A stretch of DNA of 64,000 bases. It comes from Euonymus europaeus (taxonomy: Eukaryota > Streptophyta > Magnoliopsida > Celastrales > Celastraceae). The DNA lies in contig OY756962.1 in the NCBI GenBank assembly GCA_963580455.1, positions 23,573,001 through 23,637,000 of the forward strand. Direction: 5' to 3'. Positions 1-11,400 of the stretch are shown here, one piece after another. Positions within the stretch are counted from its first letter, which is position 1, and every line of letters starts with the position of its first letter. The notes beneath the pieces were generated by a model that worked only from the letters and a program-made list of their open reading frames with translations, was not told where the DNA came from and ran no database searches. The position numbers and the translations under genes are program-made.

Positions 1-2721
1 TCACATGCCAAGAACATCCTTGATCTCATTCATACCGACCTATGGGGACCAGCACCTCTTCAATCCACATCTGGATATCGGTACTACATACAATTTTTAG
101 ATGATCACAGTCGATTTACATGGATCTTCCCACTCAAATTTAAATCGGAAGCCTTTGGTGTTTTTCTTAAGTTCAAAGCACTTGTAGAAAACCAGTTTGA
201 CCGCAAAATCAAGTGCCTTCAATCCGACATGGGTGGTGAATATCGAAGTTTTCAAGAGTTTGTTGCCACACATGGCATTGAGTTTCGTCATTCTTGTCCT
301 CATACCTCCGCCCAAAACGGGCGTGCTGAACGAAAACACCGACATATCACAGAAATTGGCCTCACACTCCTGGCCCAAGCTACCATGCCTCTCAAATTCT
401 GGTGGGAAGCTTTTCAAACAGCCACATTCCTTATCAATCGACTTCCCACTCCTATTCTTAGCAACTCCACACCCTTGGAACGCTTAACCGGCAAACCTCC
501 TCATTACACATCTCTCAAAATTTTTGGGTGTGCTTGCTTCCCGTGTCTACGACCCTATCAATCCCACAAGTTTCAATACCACTCCACCAAATGTGTCTTT
601 CTAGGATATAGTGACTCACATAAAGGATTCAAATGCCTCAGTTCTAGTGGAAGACTCTACATCTCTAGACATGTTATCTTTAATGAACTAGATTTTCCTT
701 TTCAATCCGGGTTCCTGAACTCACATAAATCTCCCGTTGACACTATTATCACAACATCCAATTCGTTGTTCCCTTGTGTCTCTTTACCTTATCCTCTCGA
801 GACCACAGCGTGCAAGCAATCAGGTTTAGTGTCCTCAGCAACCCATGGTCCAATGCCTTCTCCTACTTGTGCTGACACACGGCAATCTCCTGAAGAAAAT
901 TCACCAGTGAAAGGTGACAAACTTTGTTCCTTATCCCACAGTCCAGCCACGACTGATAGTGTGAATATTGATATTTCTAAGCTGCCTCTTGTTACTGTGT
1001 CACCTGAGCAAGCCCCAGCTCTTCATGATCCTCCACCACAAGAAAATGTCACTGGTCATGCCATCCAGACCAGGTCCAAGTCAGGTATTCATAAACCCAA
1101 GCATTTTTCAGATGATTATCAACTATTCTTGGCCACTGCAGGGCACACAATCCCATCTGAACCTTTTACCACCAAAGAGGCACTTCAATCTGAAATTTGG
1201 AGAGAGGCTATGCAGCAAGAATTTCAAGCTCTCCAAAGCAACAACACATGGACTTTGGTTCCCTTCTCTCCTACATATAATATTGTAGGTAACAAATGGG
1301 TATTCAAAACTAAAGTACATGCTGATGGAAGCTTTCAACGTTGCAAAGCGCGACTTGTTGCTAAGGGATTTCAACAAACCTCAGGCATTGATTACACAGA
1401 AACCTTTAGCCCTGTGGTTAAAGCTTCTACTATCCGTATCATTCTCACAATTGCGGTGTCACGGAACTGGACTGTGCGGCAGGTTGACATCAATAATGCC
1501 TTCCTAAATGGGCATTTACATGAGACTGTCTACATGCAACAGCCTGAGGGATTCATTGATCCTGCTTGTCCTCGACATGTTTGTAAATTACGCAAGGCGC
1601 TGTATGGGTTGAAACAAGCCCCTCGCGCGTGGTACGAGCAACTGCGACACACACTTCTCACTTGGGAATTTGAGAACTCAAAGTCTGACTCTTCTTTGTT
1701 CTTCTTTCACAAAAATGGCCAAGTCCTTATGGTGCTAATTTATGTTGATGATATGATTGTCACCGGGAATATTCCACAATCTGTACACCAATTCACTCAA
1801 AGGTTGCATCGTCAATTCGCCCTCAAGGACATGGGCCCTCTTCATCACTTCCTTGGCATTGAGGTGCAACGCAACGAGACTGGCATGTACTTGACTCAGA
1901 CTCGGTATATTGATGAACTCCTGAAGAAAGCTGATCTGAGCCATCTCAAATCCTGCCCCACACCAGCTAGTGTTGGCAAACACTTCACCTCCTCTGATGG
2001 TGAGCCTTTAAAAAATCCTACCATTTATCGTAGTACATTGGGTGCTCTCCAATACCTCACACATACAAGACCCGACATCTCCTTTATTGTAAACAAGTTA
2101 AGTCAGTTTCTTCACTGTCCCACAACAGTTCATTGGCAGGGGGTTAAACGTGTTCTGCGCTACTTGAAAGGAAGTCGACACTTAGGACTCCATATTAAAC
2201 CAAGTCCTCGACTTGTCTTGGTGGGATTTTCTGATGCCGATTGGGCTTCATGTCCTGAGGATAGAAAATCTGTTGCTGGTCATTGTGTTTTCTTTGGGGA
2301 TTCCCTTGTGTCTTGGTCGTCTAAGAAACAAAGTGTGGTTGCTAGATCCAGCACTGAGTCAGAATATCGAGCACTTGCGAATGTGGCTTGTGAACTTACG
2401 TGGATTCAGTCTCTCCTATGTGAGTTCTCCTTTCCACTACCAGGACCTCCCATTATTTGGTGTGATAATATTAGTGCTGGTGCACTAGCTGCCAACCCTG
2501 TCTACCATGCAAGGACGAAGCATATTGAAATTGATGTTCACTTTGTTCGGGACAAGGTTCTCTCCAAGTCACTACAAGTTCGCTACGTTCCATCCCATGA
2601 TCAACTTGCTGATTGTCTCACCAAACCATTGTCCCACTCACGGTTTATCTTCCTCCGCGACAAACTTGGAATCGTTCCTAGACTTTCACTGTCCCACGAC
2701 CAGTTTGAGGGAGGCTGTTAA
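1..2721 (+). CDS. Ty1/copia retrotransposon polyprotein, 3' part (integrase, reverse transcriptase, RNase H)
   Basis: The frame is open from the first base of the window, so the gene starts upstream; gag, protease and the 5' LTR are outside. Counting from base 1, the integrase core shows Asp13 (HTDLWGP), Asp76 (QSDMGGEY) and Glu110 (NGRAE), the DD-E catalytic triad. The reverse transcriptase follows from about residue 415, with YVDD at residues 581-584. The RNase H domain includes the SSTESEYRAL and WCDN motifs, and the frame stops at 2719-2721. Integrase before RT before RNase H is the diagnostic copia order. The 907 codons present have no internal stop, so the element is either young or only lately silenced. 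A purine-rich tract (GAGGGAGG) sits directly before the LTR and overlaps the last codons. Confidence 0.95.
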   Translation, partial: SHAKNILDLIHTDLWGPAPLQSTSGYRYYIQFLDDHSRFTWIFPLKFKSEAFGVFLKFKALVENQFDRKIKCLQSDMGGEYRSFQEFVATHGIEFRHSCPHTSAQNGRAERKHRHITEIGLTLLAQATMPLKFWWEAFQTATFLINRLPTPILSNSTPLERLTGKPPHYTSLKIFGCACFPCLRPYQSHKFQYHSTKCVFLGYSDSHKGFKCLSSSGRLYISRHVIFNELDFPFQSGFLNSHKSPVDTIITTSNSLFPCVSLPYPLETTACKQSGLVSSATHGPMPSPTCADTRQSPEENSPVKGDKLCSLSHSPATTDSVNIDISKLPLVTVSPEQAPALHDPPPQENVTGHAIQTRSKSGIHKPKHFSDDYQLFLATAGHTIPSEPFTTKEALQSEIWREAMQQEFQALQSNNTWTLVPFSPTYNIVGNKWVFKTKVHADGSFQRCKARLVAKGFQQTSGIDYTETFSPVVKASTIRIILTIAVSRNWTVRQVDINNAFLNGHLHETVYMQQPEGFIDPACPRHVCKLRKALYGLKQAPRAWYEQLRHTLLTWEFENSKSDSSLFFFHKNGQVLMVLIYVDDMIVTGNIPQSVHQFTQRLHRQFALKDMGPLHHFLGIEVQRNETGMYLTQTRYIDELLKKADLSHLKSCPTPASVGKHFTSSDGEPLKNPTIYRSTLGALQYLTHTRPDISFIVNKLSQFLHCPTTVHWQGVKRVLRYLKGSRHLGLHIKPSPRLVLVGFSDADWASCPEDRKSVAGHCVFFGDSLVSWSSKKQSVVARSSTESEYRALANVACELTWIQSLLCEFSFPLPGPPIIWCDNISAGALAANPVYHARTKHIEIDVHFVRDKVLSKSLQVRYVPSHDQLADCLTKPLSHSRFIFLRDKLGIVPRLSLSHDQFEGGC

Positions 2722-2880
2722 GATGTTATGACCATTGTTTATGTATTGTTTGTATCTAGTCATGTGGCAAGTTGTTATTGGTTGTAATTTAGGGCTTCAT
2801 GTCAGCCTAGTATATATATTACTCTGTATTCAGCTCAGCCGTTAAGCTACAATATCATTGACAGCCCCTCTCAAGCTACA
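2716..2880 (+). mobile_element. 3' LTR of the copia element (approximate)
   Basis: The LTR starts with TGTTA right after the polypurine tract and overlaps the pol stop codon. It contains a TATATAT stretch near 2811 and a likely 3' end in TACA near 2880. The 5' LTR is outside the window, so the 3' boundary and the target-site duplication cannot be checked. Confidence 0.55.
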
Positions 2881-2927
2881 ATATCATTGTTTACTACTTT
2901 AGGTTAAGATACTTTCCTTTCGACCCT

Positions 2928-3622
2928 CAGTAGCGGAGCCGTGTGGGGGCCAAGAGGGCGAGGCCGCGCCGTGATTTTTTTTTATAAAAAAATTATGTAT
3001 TTAATATCAAGTCATTAGGTAATTCCATGCAAAAACAAAAAAAAAGTCATTAGGCAATTTTCCATGGAGTAAATAATATACGACATGAATAATATATTAC
3101 AGCAGAATCAAACCAAAGAGTTATATGAAATAATTATTGGAGAGGTCTTATGTCTGTTAAAAATGAGATCAAGGATTGGAGTGAGAGTCTAAAAAATATT
3201 TTTACATTAATTTTCAACTGAAACGTAATCGAATAAATAATTTTAAAGGCAAGGAGATGCAGAATCTTGTATGGAGATCAATCTGGAGGTAGATATATGG
3301 TATAGGAAGAGGGAGAGGAAGGAATTGAAGATGTGAAAAGAAGATGAGATTATGATCGAAGATTGAATAAAGAAGGCTTCTCTCTAAGTTGTAACATTTA
3401 CAATAGAAGTGAGGCTACCAAAGATAGCGGTTGGAACGAAGGAAAGCTAAAATGTTACTATTTTAAGAAGTTTGGTAATTTTCCAACCACATTTTTTGCT
3501 AAGAAAGATTGCAAAAAAAAATTATGGTCCTCAATAAATAGCCCAAAAAACATTTTGGGGGCGCCGTCCCCGAACCCATATCAACTTTAAGACCTCCTCA
3601 TATAAATATCTAGCTCCGTCCA
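2928..3622. mobile_element. Possible decayed non-autonomous hAT-like element
   Basis: The left end, CAGTAGCGGAGCC, resembles hAT-superfamily termini. The right end near 3607-3622 has the inverse-looking TAGCTCCGTCC. Both ends are followed inward by GC-rich stretches (GGGGGC, GGCGCGG/GGCGCCG), while the interior is AT-rich and non-coding. I see no matching 8-bp target-site duplication, so the call is tentative. Confidence 0.3.
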
Positions 3623-6070
3623 TATTTTTCTGCATCAAACGAAAGAGTAAGAGTTCGTGATTTTATGAAAATTTGGTGGATAATTCCAACTTTCAAACCC
3701 ACACAAGCCATTCTTGACCCATTGTGACAAAATAGCATTTGAAAAACACATCAAATAGCAATATCGTTGACAGCGTAACATCATTATTACTATTTGCTAA
3801 TTTCTTTTTTTTCTTCTTTTTAATTGCTTCTAGTTTAAGTGCATAAATATACCTAAGAAAAAGTTTTTACCAAGTCGAGGGTGACCGAGTTCCACTTTGA
3901 ATCTATATGCTTATTTTCTTTGATTTTTTTTTAATTTTGGGTATAAAATGACAACAATATTCATCATTAATAAGCTAGTGCTAAAAAGAACCATAATCCT
4001 TGATTTGAAAGATGAAGTCAATGGATATGCAAAAGCCTGAAAAGTGCATTGTAATAAGGAAAATCCCCAACCATCTTTTGACCTTGTGTACATGGGAAAT
4101 GTCAACCCTTTCGTCTCACAAGCATGCTAGGACATTTGACATTGCTCTAATAAGTTATCATTTCAATGACTTATACTTATAGCCCCATATTTTGTGTACA
4201 ATTTAATAAATTGTAGATAATGTTTATGGGTAATTATAGATTATTGGCATGCTATAGATATGAATTTTGACTTATTAACTGAACATCGCTAGTGAATTGT
4301 ATGTGAGATATGGCCTCACCATGGAATACATTATCGTCCTTTAATTTCAATGACTTATAGGCCCCTTCTAGTATCCGAGTAGGAAAATGTTATGGTACGG
4401 ATCCCAACTTAACCCAAGTTTAGATGGCATTGACATGAAAAGCATGAGGGAAACTTAATTTTCTCTCCTCTCTTTTGTTTTTTAATTCAAAATTTGAAAA
4501 TTAAATACTCCCTCTTTTTTCTCCATATTCCCTCCCACTCTCATATTCTCAGTTCTCTCTCATAAGTTTTTCTCTCTATGAAGGACAAATAAAGATGAAA
4601 CTTACATAGCTGTGATTACATTATTATTTTTATCTAACCTGCGATTATAATTTTTTGTTTCATACATACATGCAATTACATTATTTTCACATTGCTTTTT
4701 GCCTTTTTGCCACACTGAGTTGTGATTACATTGTTTTCTAATAAATTTAATTTTCATAATAAGCAAATAAAAGTCCAAAAATCAGCCATGATTAATAAGG
4801 TAGATACATTATCTTAAATATATTTATTCAAATGGTTGTGAAACACAGTGCTACATTATTTTTTTAATACAGTGTAATGTTCAAAATATGCAGAAAAATG
4901 AGAAAAAATTATGTTATTGCTGGAGGTGATCAGAGACGTTGCTGAAGATGGTTGGATGTCCATATCGACATATTAATTTATTTTTTTAAACAATGTAATT
5001 TGCTAGTGGTCGCCAACTTTCGATAGCTATCCGACCAAAAATGGATCAATGAGGTGCACCTCGACGCTTTGAGTCCACATACGGGGTTAGTTGTTAGAGA
5101 TGTCACTGGAGGTGGCTAGATCTACTCGATTTGTGCCGCGACACCCTCATCTTCTAGGCCTTTTTTTTCCTTTCTTATGACGATATGAGTAGTAATGAGT
5201 GGTGTATAGGGTTGAAAAATAAATGTGGTGGTCGATCGCTTCCGTTTTGGGAGTCAATTGTTCCAATCGGTCATAAGCGCGGGAGAGTTTCGAGGGGTGT
5301 TGAAAAAGAGAGAAAGTGGAAGGCAGAAAAAAGAAAAGGTGAGAGAGATTGTTTAACTAAAGGTGAAATGCTCATCTAGATTGTGACATTAATTTGGGTT
5401 ATTATATTGGACACCTAAAAACTCCAAACTGATTAGAGTATGACTTGACTCAACCTGTGCCATGAGATGCCCATTCTCGAGGGACGGTAGGCAGTCAATC
5501 TAGTGATCCATTTATCTCATTCACTATGAATTCAATTGGTGAAATATATAGTGTCAAAGATAATGGTCACTTTGAACGTATTGTTACCTCCAATGTTTCT
5601 AGATCAAGCAGTAATGAGAAATGACACTAGTGATGGAAGTGATAACGAAGAAGATGTTCCATACTGCATGATGAGACAATTTGGACATTCGCAACACACA
5701 TTTCAGATCCTATTTAGTCCAGTGACAATCTCCATGAGCTATTGCGTAGAGATAAAGGAGATGTAAACTGCGCAATAGAGGACGAGTCTTGAACAGCCCA
5801 ATGTAAATTGTACAATAGGTATTTATTCATTTCTGTTATTCATTACGAATCGCCTTGTTACCCCACTTAGCATAGTATTAAAGATTGCATGTCCTGTTAC
5901 TGTTACCCCATCTAGCAAATAATTGGTTGTCTTCCAGCCCAATCATCATGGGATGAGTTTGGTGAGAGATCGATTTGATGATGTGGTTGGTGATGAAGGA
6001 GAAATGAGCTATCCAGAGGACGAGCACACCGGGTAGCACATAGACATGCCTTATCAGTTAGATGACTTTA
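3623..6070. other. Intergenic, no gene recognised
   Basis: AT-rich DNA with short unconvincing ORFs. Around 4395-5430 there is loosely inverted similarity between the ends (AACCCAAGTTTAGATG on the left, TAATTTGGGTTATT on the right), which hints at an old DNA transposon. I could not define its ends. Confidence 0.5.
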
Positions 6071-6497
6071 TGGGGGCATTTAGTTGACTTTTTGAGACGG
6101 AGTAAGGCGAGGCGAGGCCGGAGTGAGAATAGCTATTCCCTCGTTTTGGTAGAGTTTATGAGGAGAGAATCATAAACTCATCTCATCCTCATTCTCCCCT
6201 CATTCAGATTAATAAAACTCACAAAAATGTGATATTAACTAATCTCTACAAAAGAAATGAATTTTGATGTTTAAAAGACTATTTTATCTCCATTTTTAAT
6301 AAGTAATCTCAATCATTTAATTAATTTATAGTATACTTTCTATGTGAAAAAAAGAGTAATATGAAAGTGATACAATTAACATTTTAACAGTACTTATGCT
6401 CACTTTTTATTTCATAGCAAGCATGACAACATTTATCTCATACTCACCTTAAGCTCGCCTCACACTAACACTAATTGAATTGCCAACCGAAGCCCCG
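6071..6497. mobile_element. Tourist/PIF-Harbinger-like MITE
   Basis: The element is about 427 bp long. The ends are imperfect inverted repeats: TGGGGGCATTTAGTTGAC on the left, and CCAACCGAAGCCCCG on the right. A second inverted pair lies further in (GGCGAGGCGAGGC against GCTCGCCTCAC). Both sides are flanked by TTA (6068-6070 and 6498-6500), the 3-bp duplication typical of this superfamily. There is no coding capacity. Confidence 0.5.
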
Positions 6498-8477
6498 TTA
6501 CCTTTTTTCCTTCCTAATTTTCCAAGGATGAAGTCGCGCCATGACCGTTTGATAGAACATAAGTTTTAATAGTATATAAGCTATAAAGCGTATTGTTGTA
6601 TAATTTGAAATTTAATTCCTATATAAGTTTATCGACTTCATTTTCGTAGTTATAATTTTATAGTACATTATGTATTATCTAACGTACATATTGCTGTAAT
6701 TTTTTAATTTATTAAAAAAAAAAACAGAAAACCCGAGATGATGTAATGTTCTTTTATAGTCCTTACCAAATAAAACTATACAACTGAAATTCAAATGGCA
6801 ACAAATGAAGAATGAAGAAGGATTGACTTGGTAGTGGAAAACTAACAGTGAAATGGCACTTAGTAAGTGCTTAAGAAAATCACAGTCAAAGTACATCGTT
6901 TGCCCCTCTTTTTCGACAAACTAGTGTACCAGATTGTTCACCAGAGAGCTGATAGTAAATGCCACTACAAGATAACAGCAGGAGAATACGTAATCTGCAG
7001 CCACATAATGTGAAAGTCCACAATACAAACCCAAATCCATTCTCAAGAAGAACTAACACATACCCTAAAAGGATAAAACAAAACAAATCATGAAGAAAAA
7101 GAAAAACAGTACATTTATAGCAAATAGGACTCCAGAACTACACACACACACACATGTATGTGTATGGCTGTATGCATATGTATTTAGTAGGAGCCTCCAA
7201 CACCATCCGAAGAAGAAGAAGAAGAAGAAGCCATATGAAAGCATTTCAGAGATCCAACATAGGTATCTTTCCCACCCATATATGCCGGTGCACTAAAAAG
7301 ACCATTGTTATTCCTTCCCACTCACTATTGTGTTTGTGGTGGTTCATGGTTGTACGTATAGAGAGGATCACAATTCTCATCACTAGAGATCATAATGATA
7401 ACAGAAAAGAAATCTAAACACAGTGAAGTTAGAAAGTGGTGATCATTAACAAAGTCTCTATCACACTACTAGCTTCTTAAATTAAGGTACACCGCCAATT
7501 TCATCATCCAACTTGAAATGAGTAATCAAATCTTGTTCAACTAAGCACGATTTATGACACCATTATATAAACTCTGTAGGTGACAAGGAGATGTAATAGA
7601 AGAGACCAAGACCGAATTCTGACATAGTATATTGGTGACGCTAGAATTTACATGTTGAAGATGAATGTGACCCACAATTTTATGTGAATTAGAAGATACC
7701 ATACATTGCTATGATATGAATGTCTACATTGTAGCCAATAAAAACCAGTCATTGAGAAAATACCAGTCACCACCTCCTAGCACGGGATAATAAATATCAT
7801 GAAAAGAAACAGTGGAAAACAGACAGAGAAATTCGATTATGAAATTGAGTATGATATATAAATTCTAACACCAACAGTCCCATTAGCCCTAACAAAATGA
7901 ATTCAACATAAGTTTAGAAACATACCACATATTTGGCAAGCTTTTCTGCTTCATAATGAGCTCAGCATTTCTATGGATGAATAAGCGAACCATCTTCATG
8001 CTGTGTTTATCAGTGACGTTTTGTTTCAATAACTGCAACATAAAGACCAAATGCTGGCCTTCTTGTTGGTGGTTGTATTGGAGATGGTGGTTACTGTTAC
8101 ACTCCAATATCTCCCAACCACCACCCTACCAATTTTCTAGAGCTTCTTCATTCAATTGGTAGCAGTTCCAAACTACCAATTGCCACATCATTGGTACATT
8201 CATTCAAACTTTCATAAACTAACCATAACCACCACAAAGGCCCAAACCCATTGAATAGCCCGAAAATGCTATTGTTACTTAGTGCATCAGTAAAATAAAT
8301 AAGAAATTAAACAAGTATACACATTTCATACTAGATAGGGCAGGCAAAGAGATGTAACAAATTCTGTAATATTTCAAGTAATGCAAAGAACCAAAATTGT
8401 TGAGAAAAGCAAATCAGAATTCCAATTGTAAGGAACACAATATACATTTATGGTGACAACCTATCTCTGGATTGAGC
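6498..8477. other. Intergenic region downstream of MAD1
   Basis: No coding sequence is recognised. The stretch holds a short (CA/TG)n run near 7141-7165 and a (GAA)n run near 7208-7230. The part next to 8477 is probably the MAD1 3' untranslated region, since MAD1 is read from right to left. Confidence 0.5.
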
Positions 8478-11400
8478 TCAAGACATAGTCCGCCTGTTGA
8501 AAGACTCCACTGTAAAATTGGCTGTGAACGCAGGAATTGAATGCATTTTCCGAACAAATATTTCGACCTGAAACATGTATGCTTTAGATGAGTTGTACAG
8601 ACTACAGACAGCCAAAGATCGAGAGGAGTACAAGAATAATCAGAAGCAAATGGTACTCATTGTAACAAAACATTTCATTCAACAAATTTGAAGACATCAA
8701 AGTCCCAAGCTCTCAACTTATTGGGTTACCAATCAACCACATATTCACAGTTCAACTTGTCCAGAAGAATTCTTTATGGTCACACAGCACGATACACTAT
8801 CAACGTCACCGCCAAATAAGACCAGCATACAGGGTCAAAGCCACCTGCAGCTGGTCCCTTGAAAATAAATGCATTCAACATTTTTTAATACTTGAATATG
8901 TATATCTTGGTGCAATAGATAATAATACAAGTATACAACACAAGATCCCTGACACTAATAACTATTTCAGATTCCCTTCAGACTAAGTTTTTGTCACTGA
9001 AAACTTCCACTCAATGAGATACAAAGAGAATAGTAGCTGTGCCAACTTAGAAGCACATTATGTCTCTATATATGTACTTGCATGCCTCTAATGTCTGAAA
9101 CATCGATTCACTCCTGCTCCCATCCAACACACACAAAAGAATCATGAGAAAAATACTGTTATTCATACCTGACGAGATATTTCAGGCTGAGAAGTGTAAT
9201 CATTTGCCTGCGTCCACAACTCCACATAAAAAGTCGGAACAAGATAAGAAGAAGTTCTTCTAAAAATTTATTGTGAAAATCAATCTTAATATTTAGAAAG
9301 CACACACGAGTGCGCGAGCACACACACACGAGTGCGCGAGCACACACACACACACACACAGAAGTCAGTTCCCTCTAAAATCGTTGCTAATTTGCCTTCT
9401 TTTACATCAGAGGCACAGATTATCCTTCTCTAACCATGTGATAAAGGAAAATTTAATCAATTCTGATTCTACATGTCATACAGTTCGCACGTCCAAAATG
9501 AAAAACAATTTTATAATTACTTCTTTAATATGATAAATCCTAGTGAAGCCGTGAAGGTAGGTTCAGTATCTTACCAAAATATTTGTATTCCCCGATTCAT
9601 AATCAAATTCAAGCTTTTCATCCTCACTTTGAGCATAAATAGATTGGAGAGTAAAATGAGTCACTGGGATTCCATTAGGACGCTGATGTTCATCCATTAC
9701 AATCTGGATAAGAAAAATAATGTATCAGAACAGATTCATTCAATCATTAGTTCTCTGTGCCTATTGTAAGGTAGACGATAGAAACTCAAACGATTTTGCA
9801 AAAATAAGCAAAATGACTGTATTATGTGTCCAACTACTAGGACATTATTTCCTGTCTAGTCTGAATTGACCCTTTATGATTCTCCATGCTCCCTAAACCC
9901 TAGGTCTTAAAACGGACAATGACGGAAATATCAGGCCACAAATCGTACTAAAGTAAACAGGTGTGACCATAAATGCTCCAGTGAAAATTTGACATCATAA
10001 TAAATCATCAGGTTCTTCCAATAGGGAAAAAAGATATAAAAACATCAAAATATGAAATCACTACTTTCCCACCGTTTTGTTAACCTATGTTTCCAGCTAT
10101 TACATTTTAAGTTTTCTGCATGACATAAGCCTATTGTTTTATGAGTAATTCAGAAAGTGACAAAGCCATATATATAGATATGCCTGATGCCTCAAACAGT
10201 GATAACTAGTCCGAAGACTGCTTTGAGGTTTTTGAAAATAAAGGGAAAAAATCAAAGCTGCGAGTGCCATCTAAGACAAGTATCTCAATTGCACCCATTC
10301 AATTGCCCCTTAGGCCATTGTGCTTCAGACCACATATTTGACACTGAACTGCCCCAGGCAAAGAAGTTCCCATCTAAGCTCATTTTCAGCAGGCAAGCTT
10401 CAAACGTTCCTTGCAATAACACAATCTAAGCCTAAGTGCTTGTACATCAAGGAGAAACTTGGTCCCTTTTCCATCATAATTTCCCACACTACTAAATGAG
10501 AGGTAAAGAACTCAAGCTGTTAGGACCTAGCATCCCTGAGAATCAAAAGTCTTTTGGTGGAAACTAATGCTAATTAAAACAATTACATATTAACCACAAA
10601 ATCAGAAGACCCCAGACAACAGAACGTGAAAGATTTTTTTTAGGAATAAACAGTGAAATTTAATCGCTTTCAGCATTACAAAAGTATACAATCCTTTGCC
10701 CATAACGGGTTAGACTAAAATGAAGGATCAAAATCAGTGTGGCAGAGGACCAATTCAAGATTTATAACAGGTTTATTAACATAATATAAAATGTATTCTA
10801 TCTTTCAAATACTACATGAGTTTGTGTTTCCTAATTTGCAAGGCCATCAAGATAAGTACCTGCATGAGTTTGTGTTTCCTAATTTGCAAGGCCATCAAGA
10901 TAAGTACCTGCTGCCCTCTAAGTTACTGGTGTGTGCAAAATAATAAATGAGCTCATAAAGTGATAAGCACTATGAATCTCTAATGAATCAACAGTGAGCT
11001 CACAACAAGCTAAAAACTGAGCACGTTAATTATCCTGATAAGGAGTTTGAGCATAAGCACAAACTTTAAAATCTTATTAATTAGTGAGCCTGAACAAGAT
11101 TAAGCTTGAGCTTGGTATTTTTAAAAATGAACAAGCTTGAACATGAGAGCATGACTCGACTGCTCATTTACACACCTGTCCAAGATGGAGATGGAGACAA
11201 TATTATATGAACCAGAACACCAGAATAAACAACCCATACCTTGTAGCCAAAAAGCTCACAGCATGCCCTTCTGAACACTGAAATTCTATCCGCAAAAACT
11301 GTCCTATATCTGTTGAGTGGGCACAACAAAATGTTTTAGCTATGACAGAACCGCTTACACATAAAAAAAGGTAAACACCACCCATGTACAAAGGTCTCGT

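Noticed and set aside
7139..8162. Short ORFs downstream of MAD1
   Set aside because: Low complexity or unlike any protein, with no splice or codon pattern of a gene.
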